In this document: positions 40,900 to 51,135 of the stretch, one piece after another
Layout of the letters: each line of letters starts with the position of its first letter
Numbering within the stretch: position 1 is the stretch's first letter
DNA from: Achatina immaculata
Taxonomy: Eukaryota > Mollusca > Gastropoda > Stylommatophora > Achatinidae
Assembly: GCA_009760885.1 (NCBI GenBank)
Contig: CM019716.1
Coordinates: forward strand, 4,469,501 to 4,533,500
Direction of reading: 5' to 3'
DNA length: 64,000 bases
Position numbers and translations under genes: made by a program
Notes under the pieces: model-generated
Told to the model about the DNA's origin: nothing
Database searches by the model: none
Seen by the model: only the letters and a program-made list of their open reading frames with translations

Positions 40900-41600
40900 G
40901 TCTTGGGCCACAAGAAGACATTTGTTTGACTCCACTTTGACCTTGTATTCTTTCAGCCGATCGTGAACATGGTCCTCAGTGTTACCATCTGTGAACACCA
41001 GGATGTCATCTACGTAAGCTTGTGCAATCATCTACGTAAGCTTGTGCAATCATCTACGTAAGCTTGTGCAATCATCTACGTAAGCTTGTGCAATCATCTA
41101 CGTAAGCTTGTGCAATCATCTACGTAAGCTTTGCAATCATCTACGTAAGCTTGTGCAATCATCTACGTAAGCTTGTGCAATCTCCCCCAAATCGTGCAAG
41201 GTTGTGTCATATCTGTGATAAATGCAGGCTGTGAACTCTGAGGACAAACGTATATAGTTAAAGAAGCGCAAAAGACAAGGCGGACTTGTTGGCTTCTTCC
41301 GACTTGGGAATACACCAAATGCCAAATCCAGCATCCATAGTGGGAAAAACTTGGCTTTTCCCAACGTGCTCAGTATATCTTCAATCCTAGTTGGAGGATA
41401 AGACAGCGAATGTGCTACTGCATAATGCGCACGACACTCGCAGCAAAAACGGTGTGACCATCTTTCTTGGTTACCAACACAGAAAGTGAAGGCCAGTCAG
41501 AAATCCTGGGTGAAATGATTCCATTACGAAACTTGTTTTACACAGTGTTCTCTACTACCTCTCTACATGCCAACGGGGTACTATACGGCTTTCTGGATAC
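40900..41600 (-). pseudogene. gypsy reverse transcriptase, broken, with repeat in the active site
   Basis: The minus frames give K-A-K-F-F followed (after shifts) by M-D-A-G-F-G-I-W-C-I-P, and then A-Y-V-D-D-I-L-V-F-T-D with the catalytic codons at 41005-41016. Between the upstream and downstream halves the sequence A-Y-V-D-D is repeated eight times in a 22-bp unit, which shifts the frame at each copy. The gene cannot make an RT. Confidence 0.75.
41008..41182. repeat. 22-bp tandem repeat, 8 copies, at the Y-V-D-D codons
   Basis: Unit ATCTACGTAAGCTTGTGCAA plus TC; one copy is a base shorter. Every unit contains GTAGAT/ATCTAC from the Y-V-D codons of the gypsy RT. Confidence 0.95.
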
Positions 41601-42017
41601 AGGATTATGTTTTCGTATGTCTCCATCTGCCTTATAGAGTTATGAAATATCTAGGAATCAGAGCAAGCGAAGACATCTGTCCTAGCTAACAGACTAGAAA
41701 TATTGTTATTGTTCACATCAGAGAACTGAACCAAACGCATGGTATTCTTCGCGAAGCCCTTCGTCTTCGACATATTATGTGTAACCTCCGGTTCAGTGGA
41801 GTTTACCATCTCCAGAAGGGGCATTGACTCGCCCAACATACACCCTCTTTTAAACAGATGTTGTGTTTTTTTCGAAAAGTTGACGACTATCACCAGCGGA
41901 CCTCTGTTTGATTCTAAGTCAAACACAGAATCAACTATCTCAGTTTCTTATTTGAGTCTGCAGGAAATGTGCCTCAATCGCCTGAACCACATAAGCATTC
42001 CCAAGATGGAAATACAA

Positions 42018-42260
42018 TCACGACCTCATTTTGAGAGAAGTAATATTCACTGTCCCAGATGACAACAGAGATGTTCGTAGAACACATAGAATAGACGAAA
42101 CTGGTATGTCTTGTTCTAACTGAATCGTCTTTTTGTGAACATGCAGAGTGCTCACCTTGTAATCTATATGAGAACCTGTCCTAGATAGGACATCGCAACC
42201 AGTAATTACAGATACAGAGACAGAAAGATAAGCCATACCAAGAACCTTCAAGGAAGAGGT
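42018..42260 (-). pseudogene. gypsy protease region
   Basis: The frame has I-T-G-C-D-V-L-S-R-T-G-S-H-I-D-Y, resembling the I-x-G-x-D-x-L-x-x-x-G-x-x-I-D end of Ty3/gypsy proteases. The active-site D-T/S-G lies in a shifted or lost part and is not seen. Confidence 0.5.
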
Positions 42261-42572
42261 GTCTGTCTGTAGATTTACACAGGCAGGAAGAATCTGAAGC
42301 TACCCGAGGAAGGTCGAAGCATTGACTTTTTGAACAGAATAATACTCGCTCCTGAAATAGCCGAAGCTCGAACTCTGTGAGATCCAAACAACAATGATAG
42401 AAGCAAGAGTACGGCGTTTAGCAGACATACCTAACAGAGGAGAAGCACAGAAGTAATGGACATTAAGCTCTACAATTTCCCTAGATGGTATGACTTCGGC
42501 TGGACACGCAAGAGCTTACCGCACTTAGACTTAACATTTGAATTGTCCCTTGACATTTAGTTCTTACAGAGG

Positions 42573-42614
42573 ACAATTACGAGCTAAATGTCTCCGTGCA
42601 TTGCACTTGAAACA
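42573..42614 (-). pseudogene. gag CCHC zinc knuckle
   Basis: Fourteen codons read C-F-K-C-N-A-R-R-H-L-A-R-N-C, exactly CX2CX4HX4C. It is placed just before the protease, as in Ty3/gypsy elements. Confidence 0.8.
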
Positions 42615-42747
42615 AAGTCTACTACCAGCACGAGCTGTTTAGAGACAAACTTTCCTTCTTCGATCTTGCTGGACATTATTACTGTTTACAAATTAGAAGA
42701 ATTCTCCACTCTACTCAAATGCACAGATTGATCAAGTGTATGTCTCT

Positions 42748-43036
42748 CATTCATTCATTTGTATGTCCCTTGCGGAACTTTGCCTCCCTAACACCATTCC
42801 TGTGGGCCTATTGGTTGTAAGCAAGATGGCCTGGTGCTGATGCATCCATTTGCAGATCATCACCGATGTCTTGCAGCTATCTTCGCCTTGGTCTTCCTCT
42901 CTTTCTTTTTCCCATTATGTAATCTTCCAAGACGGTCTTCTCTAGAATATCATGACGTGTCCAAAATATCTACGTTTCCTCTCTTTAATCCTCTATATTT
43001 TGCCAGCCTTCTTCACTATTAAGTTTCTTCAGTGTT
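42748..43036 (-). mobile_element. LINE-A 3'-end insertion in gypsy gag
   Basis: A 289-bp LINE-A 3' end with (ATGA)n tail, flanked by AGTGTATGTCTCT (42735-42747) and AGTGCATGTCTCT (43037-43049). This is a 13-bp target-site duplication with one mismatch. It split the gag region after the gypsy element had landed. Confidence 0.8.
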
Positions 43037-43059
43037 AGTGCATGTCTCTGCAATGTGTT

Positions 43060-43470
43060 ATTTTCGGAAAATAAATTTTGAGAAGCCATCTTTTGACTTC
43101 TACTCTAGCCTCTGCCTTGACGACTTTTCCCAAGCGTCTGAAGCAGGTTATCCTCCAGAAGCGACAATTCTATTGTATCTTCCAGCCTTTCAAGCTTGTC
43201 CCTGAACGGTTTGAATTTGATAGAGCGAGATATCAAAGCAGCAATGAATACTTGGACAACGTGTATCTGTACTAATGGCATCTTAATTTCATTTTTCGTA
43301 TAAGTTATATTGGTCGATTGCAATATTCTGTCCTCTACCGACTGAATGGACTCGTTTACCGATTGTGTGATGCCTGTAAGCGCCAAACATCATCGGGCGT
43401 GATATTACCGCGTATCTTTCTATTAAAAGTTTCATGAAAAGTGGCCAATACTAATTCAACGAAAGCCCTG
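43060..43470 (-). pseudogene. probable gypsy gag fragment
   Basis: A 93-codon minus frame (43105-43386) with S-V-E-D-R-I-L-Q-S and F-R-D-K-L-E-R-L-E-D, predicted helical. Assignment rests on its position upstream of the CCHC knuckle. No named gag domain was recognised. Confidence 0.45.
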
Positions 43471-43490
43471 CTTTAATAAACTCAATAAAG

Positions 43491-43590
43491 NNNNNNNNNN
43501 NNNNNNNNNNNNNNNNNNNNNNNNNNNNNNNNNNNNNNNNNNNNNNNNNNNNNNNNNNNNNNNNNNNNNNNNNNNNNNNNNNNNNNNNNN
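43491..43590. other. assembly gap (100 N)
   Basis: Exactly 100 N, a conventional gap of unknown size. Order across it is not proven by sequence. Confidence 0.99.
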
Positions 43591-43611
43591 AACGAAGAGG
43601 TGGGATAGGGT

Positions 43612-44058
43612 TTTGGTCATCTAAGAGTCGACAACCCTGACTCTACCTTGTCATCTATGGATCGACAACTCTGACTCTACTATGTCATCTACGGGTCGAC
43701 AACTCTGACTCTACCATGTTGTTTATGGATTGAGAACCCTGACTCTATCATGCGATCTATGGATCGACAACAATGACTCTATCATGTCGTTTATGGATTG
43801 ACAACTCTGACTCTACCATGTCATCTATGGATCGACAACCTTGACTCCACCATGTTGTTTATGGATTGAGAACCCTGACTCTATCATGCGATCTATGGAT
43901 CGACAACAATGACTCTATCATGTCGTTTATGGATTGACAACTCTGACTCTACCATGTGATCTATTGGTCGACAACCCTGACTCTACCATGTCATCTATAG
44001 ATCGACAACCCTGACTCTACAATGTCATCTATGAGTCGACAAACCTGACTCTACCATA
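43612..44058. repeat. 34-bp tandem repeat, about 13 copies
   Basis: Unit type GACTCTACCATGTCATCTAT plus GGATCGACAACCCT, with a higher-order alternation of two variants (TGTTGTTTATGGATTGAG and TGCGATCTATGG). It abuts the gap, so its true length is unknown. A 23-bp unit (AAGTCATGGGGGTATTCATA type, 2-3 copies) follows to 44110. Confidence 0.93.
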
Positions 44059-44518
44059 AGTCATGGGGGTATTCATACTTAAGTCATGGGGGTATTCATA
44101 CTTAAGTCATGGGAGGGAGGAGGGGGTATTTTTCTGATGAAATATTTTTAAGTTATCATCCTTTGACCACAGAAAAGGAGGAAACATTAATATTTAACAT
44201 TCAGAACACTAGGAAACATTTTCAGACATTTAGACTCTAAACTTTTGCAAAATGTATCCTTTTTTTTAACGAAAAATGCATAATAATAGAAGTTTGTGGT
44301 GCAGTAAAGCTTTTATGATTTTAAGTAAAAATACTATCCTTATATTTGATGGGTTACATTTTGTAATAAAATAATCTGTTCTGTTGTGCTTTACATCTAG
44401 AAATTAATCAACTTTAGAAATTAAGTCATCCAGCCATAGCAGTCCACTAGAGTGTCATGTTTTATGATTCAGATACAAAAATATTGTGATGTGACTGTAA
44501 AAACGAATGCTGTGAGAT

Positions 44519-45467
44519 TCATTCATTCATTCATTTGTATGTCCCCTGCGGAACTTTGCCTCCAAAACAGCACTCCTGTAGGCCTCTCAGTTGTGAGCAA
44601 GATGGCCTGTCACTGCTGCATCCATTTACAGATCGTCAAAGATGTCTTGCAGCCATCTTCGTTTTGGTCTTCCTCTCTTTCTTTTTCCCATTATGTATCT
44701 TTCCAATACAGTCTTCTCTAAATTATCATGACGTTTAATGTGTTCAAAATATTTAATTTCCTCTCTTTAATCCTCTTTACTAGCCAGCCTTCTTCAATAT
44801 TAAGCTCTTGTAGTATAGATAATTGTATTCTTTTATGTCTCTATGATATTTGGAGAACTCTTCTGTAGCATTTACATTCAAAGGCATTTATGTGTTTCTC
44901 AGCTGTTTTGTTAAGTGTCCAGGTTTTACAGGCATATGTTGGATGGGAAAGATGCATGCCCTTAAAAATCTGATTTTTGTGGTTCTGTCTGCTCCTCTCC
45001 ACATATTCTTTATTTGTTTTACTTTCTGAAGAGCGATAGATGTCCTCCTTTTAATTTCCCTCATTGTATCTCCATTATTAGTTAGTAGTGATCCAGGATA
45101 TTCAAAACTCTCCACTTCTTCCAGTTTTTCCTCATTGATACATATTTCAGCTGCCTTGTTTGTTTTGTCAGTTGTCATCAATGTTGTTTTCTTTGCATTA
45201 AGATAGAGGTTCTGCTCTTCGCTGTTCTTCTGGACTGACATAATTAGTTTTTCCATTCCTTTTTGTGTTGTGGACAGTAATACTTTGTCATCAGCGTATC
45301 TAATCTCTGGTATTTCATAACCTCCAATTGTTATGGCATCGTAATATTCTTTATCTACATCTTCTCTAACATTCCTCATTATATTTTCAGTATACAAGTT
45401 AAATAAGTAGGGTGACAATATGCACCCCTGACGGACCCCATATTTTATGTCAAACCAAGTTGTTGTG
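44519..45467 (-). mobile_element. LINE-A, 5'-truncated copy
   Basis: The minus strand has P-Y-L-F-N-L-Y, R-Y-A-D-D-K-V-L-L, C-I-N-E-E-K-L-E-E and R-A-C-I-F-P, then the frame-broken end and a (ATTC)n tail on the left. TGTGAGAT occurs at both edges, a possible 8-bp target-site duplication. It lies directly upstream of the ABCA-like exon. Confidence 0.85.
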
Positions 45468-45510
45468 AGATATTATTCACATTTCACAATTAAGTTTATC
45501 TTGTTGACAG

Positions 45511-45747
45511 GAGTCAATGAAGCTGATGGGCCTTAGTTCGGCAGCGTACTGGATCTCATGGTTACTTACAATTTGTGCCACCATATTTCCTGCAAAATAA
45601 TTATTTCATTGTTACTTGGCCTTCATATTGTGGGAGATGCTCCAGTTTTAGAACATTCTGAAGTCAGCTTGTTCTGTGTCTTTATGATTTGTTATGCAAT
45701 TGCACTGATCACGTTTTGCTTTATGGTCAGCACATTTGTTCAGAAAG
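45511..45747 (+). pseudogene. ABCA-type transporter exon 1 of 2 (frame break)
   Basis: Bounded by TTGTTGACAG and AAAG|GTACAG. The first part encodes E-S-M-K-L-M-G-L-S-S-A-A-Y-W-I-S-W, which matches the K-E-x-M-x-M-M-G-L signature before the transmembrane block of ABCA transporters. The second part, in another frame, encodes I-I-I-S-L-L-L-G-L and F-C-F-M-V-S-T-F-V-Q-K-G (family: F-S-F-M-V-S-T-F-F). The frame shift lies near 45598 (GCAAAATAA). ABCA proteins move lipids across membranes. Either this is a pseudogene or the assembly has an indel. The neighbouring exon at 46655 continues the same protein in phase 1. Confidence 0.65.
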
Positions 45748-45980
45748 GTACAGTATGAGCATGCTGTTTACATTATATTTCCTGTAGAGTATAATTTTAT
45801 AGTTCAGTCTGTCTTAGTAGTATGGGATATTTCAATGAAGAACTAATTAGTACTGTACCAACTTACAATATTCTATACAAGTTAATATGTGTTAAACAGT
45901 AGATTGAATTTTAAACATATAAATCAAGTTCAACAACATGGTGAGGAATGAAGAAACTAGTTGGGGTAGGGTGGGGGGAT

Positions 45981-46136
45981 ACTATCTGTATGGGAAATTA
46001 CAAAGTAGTATATTAGAATACTATCTGTATGGGAGATTACAAAGTAGTATATTAGAATACTATTTGTATGGGAGATTACAAAGTAGTATATTAGGATACT
46101 ATCTGCATGAGAGATTACAAACTAGTATATTAGCTC
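45981..46136. repeat. 39-bp tandem repeat, 4 copies
   Basis: Unit starts ACTATCTGTATGGGA and ends TATTAGAAT. 39 is a multiple of 3, so a frame with a 13-residue repeat is open by chance. It lies in the intron between the two ABCA-like exons. Confidence 0.93.
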
Positions 46137-46203
46137 TTGTTCTCTAAGAAATGTCATGATATACTGCTGTGGACTTTTTGCAGAACTTCTTTTAATTTTA
46201 TCA

Positions 46204-46432
46204 GTGAATCCCACAACAAGCTATCAGGTGGAACACAAAGATAAAGAGGCAGACTGCCTGAAACTCCAAAGAGGACATTGGTAAGAAAGGCCAAATTAAC
46301 AGGCATAAAATCCCTTGATGAGGTAGAAAGACTCGCCAAAAACAGGAAAAATTGGCGAAGTACTTTGCGAGCCCTATGTGATGTTTAACGGCACGGGAAT
46401 GATATAAGATATAAGATAAGATATGTATACAT
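46204..46432 (+). mobile_element. LINE-B 3'-end insertion
   Basis: Matches 11420-11630 (for example GCATAAAATCC-TTGATGAGGT and TACTTTGCGAGCCC) with a TATAAGA tail. The flanks 46156-46203 and 46433-46483 are copies of each other, about 48 bp with a few differences. The insertion is therefore bracketed by an unusually long duplication of the target. Confidence 0.8.
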
Positions 46433-46654
46433 ATGATAAACTGCTGTTGACTTTTCGCAGAACTAGCTTCTTTAATTTTATCATGTACATAAGGTTTGTA
46501 GTATGGAATTTGTAGACTATTTTATATTTAAAACTGTCTGTGTTTGACATACTAAAGTTTACATTGTCATTTGTAATTTATAATTTATAAATGCTAATTA
46601 AACATTGATGCAATCTGAAGTTCAGACCAGTTTCAACAAAATTTCTCTTTTCAG

Positions 46655-46827
46655 CAAATGTCGCAGCAGTTGTCTCAGGAATCCTGTTTTTTGCATTCTA
46701 TATCCCATACACATTTCATAATAAAATGTATAATGACCTGACTAGAGTTGATAAACTTGGTACAAGCCTTCTGTTCAACACTGCACTTAGCTTGGTGCAT
46801 TGTGTATAGGGATGTATGAGGGAACAG
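46655..46827 (+). pseudogene. ABCA-type transporter exon 2 of 2 (frame break)
   Basis: Bounded by TCTTTTCAG and ACAG|GTAAGC, phase 1 in and out. It encodes A-N-V-A-A-V-V-S-G-I-L-F-F-A-F-Y-I-P-Y and L-G-T-S-L-L-F-N-T-A-L (family: K-A-N-x-A-A-x-x-G-G-x-x-Y-F-x-x-Y-I-P-Y). In another frame it then gives C-I-G-M-Y-E-G-T-G. A short indel near 46793 (CTTAGCTTGG) breaks the frame and leaves a TAG. No further ABCA exon was found to either side in the window. Confidence 0.65.
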
Positions 46828-47400
46828 GTAAGCCCTATTATTATGTGACAAGTTATTAATCACTAACTTCTTATTTCAAGACTTAACAGCAAACTCCATT
46901 AAATAGTTTTACTGGTGTCATAATGAAAGAGATGATATTTCATTTGTTTATTATCATTTATTACCTAATACACTGGTTCTTAATCTTGTCATTATCCCAG
47001 ACCCCATTTAAACATCTTTGATTATGATGGACCATCAAGACATGACACTTTTAAAGCCTAATGTACATAAAATATTTATTTTAACTTGATCATCAAAGGT
47101 CCTCAGATTTGGAGCATGAAGGAGAAATAAATGCAAGGATGGCTTTTTGTTGTTGGCATGGTTCCATTCAGATTTTAACAAATAATAATACTGAACTTTG
47201 CTTACTTATTAATAAGAGGATCTGTGCTGCATTTTGTTTAGAATCCTTGTTACAAGATGCAACAAAAAAGATATGAGACCAGTGCCACTGTGGATGCTAT
47301 GAAACACTGCATGTATGGTATGGTGTGCAAAATGTAGGGTGATATTTGTGTGTACGTACATGAGATCAGATAGGTCTGTGCAGGTGCTGTGTGTCACAAA
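46828..47400. other. no gene seen
   Basis: AT-rich intron-like sequence downstream of the ABCA-like exon. No matching next exon is recognisable. Confidence 0.4.
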
Positions 47401-47403
47401 ACA

Positions 47404-48490
47404 TGGAGCAAAGAGTGAATGTTAAGTTTTGCTTCGAACTGGGAAAAGCCACCATGAAAACATTCTACAGATTAAAAAGTGTATATGGTGATGAAACTAT
47501 GTTCTATACTCATATTTTCAAATGATTTTTCCAGTTTTGTGAAGGTGGGGAGTATATTTCCAGTGACACAAAGAGTGGTCATCCAAAGACAGACAGAAAC
47601 ACTGATTTAATTGAAAAAGTTCAACAATTTAGGGGCCTTTTACCAGCAACTTAACATTGAAAATAATAGAAATGAGCTAGACATTAGCCAAGAAAGCATT
47701 AAGACCATTCTGGAGAAGGATTTGATGAACAGAAAGGTTTTTTCCAGTTTATCGTACACATCTTGACATCTGAGCATGTGGAAACCTCTTGTGATTTCAT
47801 TGCAGTGGTGAACAGTAACCTGAATATCCTGGATTCATTTGTGATGGGTGATGAGTCTTGCTGCTTTTAGTTCAATCTTGAAACCAAAACACAAAGTATG
47901 GAATGACAATCAAAGAACTTCTCTTACCCCCACAACCCCACCCCCCTCCGACAACCAGATAGTGTTCACCTAAAAAATCGAAGGTGAAGACCCTGCTGAT
48001 CACATTCTTTGACAGTGAAGACATGATTCACAAGGAATTCATGCCAAAGTGTGTCACTGTCAATAGGCTCTACCACAGGTGTGTCATGGAATTTTTACTG
48101 AAGCACATCCATCATGTTAGACCAAATTTGATAGCATTTGGCGATTTGCATCTTATGCATGATAATGCTACCACATTCGTCCCTCATCATGAAGTTTTTT
48201 GTAAAAAAAAAAAAAAAGGGCCACAGTGCTGGAACATCCCCCTTACATGCCAGATTTGGCTCCTGCAGATTTCTTGTTGTTTGCTGACCTCAAATCTGAC
48301 TTTGATGGAAAGCACTTTGATGACATTCAAGACATTCATTGGCATGTAAAGGCTGAAATGAATAACATTCCTTCTTAAATGTTTAAGGAGTCATTCCAGG
48401 ACTTGTATTGTCACTGAGAATGTTCCATTGTGGTTGATGAAGATTACATTGAAGGACAGTAGAAGAGATTCCCTCCCCAGCTATGCCAGT
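47404..48490 (+). mobile_element. mariner-type (SETMAR-like) transposase relic
   Basis: Frames starting at ATG 47404 show a Mos1-type helix-turn-helix with V-N-V-K-F-C-F-E-L-G-K and S-G-H-P-K-T-D. Later come K-T-L-L-I-T-F-F-D-S-E and H-D-N-A-T-T-F (47984-48349). In a shifted frame D-L-A-P-A-D-F-L-L-F (about 48252-48281) carries the final catalytic Asp block. Numerous stops and an A13 run are present. The element is inactive. Confidence 0.8.
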
Positions 48491-48522
48491 GAGTTTGTGG
48501 TTTGATCAAAATGGAAAACTAG

Positions 48523-48893
48523 GAAAAAATTAGGAACAGCTTTATTATTTGCAAATACACATTTGTGTCATTTCGATGTGAGCCTTAATCATACAAACAC
48601 ACAGGACAAAGAAATAGAGAGAGGAGATAAAGTATAAATTTGCATGAATGCTGTGTTAAAATAAAACCAATAAAATGAATAGAGCATTTGTAAGAAGCTG
48701 CGGCTTGTCCGACGCTGTGTGTGTCCAAAATGCACGGCATTTTTTTAACACACCATTCATGTGAATTTATACTTTATCTCCTCTCTCTATTTCCTTGCCC
48801 TGTGTGTTTTTCTATGATTAAGGCTCACTCTGAAACATTACAACTGTGTATTCGTTAAGTAATAAAACTTTTCCTAATTTTTTCCTAGTTTAT
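48523..48893. repeat. large inverted repeat (arms about 145 bp)
   Basis: The left arm (48523-48665) and right arm (48741-48893) are reverse complements at most positions; for example AGAGAGAGGAGATAAAGTAT on the left pairs with ATACTTTATCTCCTCTCTCT on the right. The loop is about 75 bp. It directly follows the mariner relic and may be its duplicated, inverted 3' end. Confidence 0.8.
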
Positions 48894-49298
48894 ATACGTT
48901 TTTGGTATCACAGCTTTACTGCAGTGGCTCTGTGTATAGTTATATACTCATACACTAATTATTGCTGTGATTTGATCAGTTTATTGTATTGAGTTCTTAC
49001 TCTACATATTTACAGTTGGTTCCTATATTTAAAGATAAAATATGTCATTTCAAAAGCCATTAGTACTTTCATAATTCTCTTTAATAGTTCTAGGGAGTTT
49101 GCTTGTAAGTGAGCCCACAATTTTAGAAAAGATTGTTCCTTGAACTGCAGTTTCAGACAAGCATATGTAGATATTTCTGCTTATATTATTATTCTGCTGT
49201 GAGTCAGTCTTGTTCATTCATACTAACTCAAAATAGATCTCCAATCTAGTTTTTTTTTTTTTTAAAATCAGGAACAGGAAAATATTAATGGAAACTCA
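48894..49298. other. no feature seen
   Basis: AT-rich sequence with short T runs. No gene, repeat array or transposon is recognisable. Confidence 0.4.
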
Positions 49299-51135
49299 GT
49301 CAATCATTTGCATGTCTCTTGCACAACTTTGCCTCCCTAACAGCTCTTGTGTAGTGCTCTCAGTTGTAAGTAAGATGCCCTGCTTCTGATGCATCCATTT
49401 GCAGATTATCAATGATGTCTTGCAGCCATCTTCGCCTTGGTCTCCCTCTCTTTCTTTTTCCCATTACATACCCTACCAAGACGGTCTTCTCTAAATTATC
49501 ATGACATTTAATGTGTCCAAAATATTTAAGTTTTCTCTGTTTAATCCTCCTTACTAGCCAGCCTTCTTCAATATTAAGTTCTTGTAGTATGGATATATTT
49601 GTTCTTTTTTGTGTCATGATATTTGAAGAACTCTTCTGTAGCATTTACATTCGAAGGGATTTTTGTGTTTCTCAGTTGTTTTGCTAAGTGTCCAGGTCTC
49701 ACAGGCATATGCTGCAGTGGAAAGATCCATGCCCATAAAAATCTTATTTTTGTAGTTCTGTCTGTTCCTCTCCACAGCATCTTTAGTTTTACTTTTTGAA
49801 GAGCGATAGATGTCCTACTTTTAATTTACCTCATTGTATCTCCATTATTAGGTAGTAATGATCCAAGATATTCAAAACTCTCCACCTCTTCTAATATTTC
49901 CTCATTGATACATACAAGGGTCATAACAAAAGTCATGAGGAAAAAAATGTAAAAATAAATTGAGTAAATATAAATGTATTGCCTTAATCTGCATCCTTTG
50001 CACTTCATGTAGAGGTCACATGATGTCACCATCATGTATTATGTGACCACGCTGAGCAGAAACAAAATGGCAGGTGCTGAAATTGTGTTTTGTCAGTGTT
50101 CTGTTATTGAGTTTCTCATTAGAGAGGAAATCCTGGCTGCTGAAATCCACCAAAGACTTCAGTTTGTTTATAGAGATATGTGTATGGGTGCTAGCAATGT
50201 TAGGAAGTGGGTGAAACGTTTCAAAGACCATCTAAGATATGCCTTGCAGCAGTTGTCCTCGAACTGCCTCCATTGTATGCAACGTGGAAAGGGTTGATGA
50301 CATCATTATAGAAGACAGACATGTCACAGTATCTAAATTGCTATAAATCTTGGAATAGGACACAATGCAGCACAGGAAATGATTGAAACCCTACTCTGTA
50401 GAAAAGTTTGTGCTCACTGGGTCTCGCATTTGTTAACTGAAGATCACAAAGCTGTGAGAAAAACTCTGCTCATCGGACAACTGAGGAAGTTCAGAAAATA
50501 GGTTAGGAAATTCTTCCACACTCTGCCTGTAGCCCCTTCTTTTTGGTTTTTGAAAGAACAAATGCAAGGCCATCACTACAACACAGGAGAGAACATCCAG
50601 AAAGCAGTTTGTCTGTGCCTTCAATCAGCTGGAATGGAATTCTACCTGGAGGGTATTTTCAAACTTGCAGAACAGTGGGAAAAATGTGTACAGAAAAATT
50701 GAGATTATGTTGAAAAGTGAAGAAAAGGATGCAGATAAGTTGATGTTTTTATATTTTCTCTATCTATAAATTCTGATCTTTTAAAAAATAAGTTGATGCT
50801 TTTATATTTTCTCTATCTATAAATTCTGATCTTTTAAAAAAATTTGCTCATATCTTTTAGTATGACCCTTGTATTTCAGCTGCCTTCTTTGTTTTGTTAG
50901 TTGTCATCAATTTAGTTTTCTTCACATTAAGATAACGATTTTGCTCTTCACTATTCTTACAGACTGACATAATTAGTTTTTCCATTCCTTTTTGTGTTGT
51001 GGACAGTAACACTGTATCATCAGCATATCTAATTTCTGGTATTTCGTAACCTCAAATTGTTATGGTATTGTAATATTCTTTGTCTACATCTTCTCTAACA
51101 TTCCTCGTTATATTTTAATTGTACAAGTTAAATAG
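49299..51135 (-). mobile_element. LINE-A copy, interrupted by a mariner
   Basis: The 3' part (49299-49912) and the RT part (50874-51135) join exactly when the mariner at 49913-50873 is removed. The join restores the GATACATATTTCAGCTGCC sequence seen uninterrupted in other LINE-A copies. Frames are broken, including the end that carries K-R-K-R-G-R-P-R-R-R-W. Confidence 0.85.
49913..50873 (+). mobile_element. mariner-type element with complete ends, nested in LINE-A
   Basis: Ends are TACAAGGGTCATAACAAAAG and, read on the other strand, TACAAGGGTCATACTAAAAG. The TA is duplicated, as expected for Tc1/mariner insertion. Inside, 50064-50240 encodes a Mos1/SETMAR-type helix-turn-helix (I-E-F-L-I-R-E-E-I, A-A-E-I-H-Q-R-L). 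Further on, R-K-V-C-A-H-W-V is readable near 50403-50430. The catalytic half is deleted, so the element is non-autonomous. A 56-bp duplication lies at about 50735-50835. Confidence 0.9.

Larger units (their letters stand above)
39700..43470 (-). mobile_element. decayed Ty3/gypsy retrotransposon (second family)
   Basis: Minus-strand order: gag-like part (43470-43060), CCHC knuckle (42614-42573), protease region (42260-42020), RT (41600-40900), connection with F-Y-H-R-F-F (about 40800), and an RNase H-like part with T/A-D-H-R-A-L-V (about 40180). Many stops and frameshifts are present. The RT residues around the active site differ from the gypsy family at 20463-22560, so this is a separate family. 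No LTRs were found, and the right-hand gap at 43491 may hide the 5' end. Confidence 0.75.

Noticed and set aside
45938..46147. Protein with a 13-residue repeat (YYLYGRLQSSILE type)
   Set aside because: The 39-bp tandem repeat is in frame by chance inside an intron, with no other support for coding.
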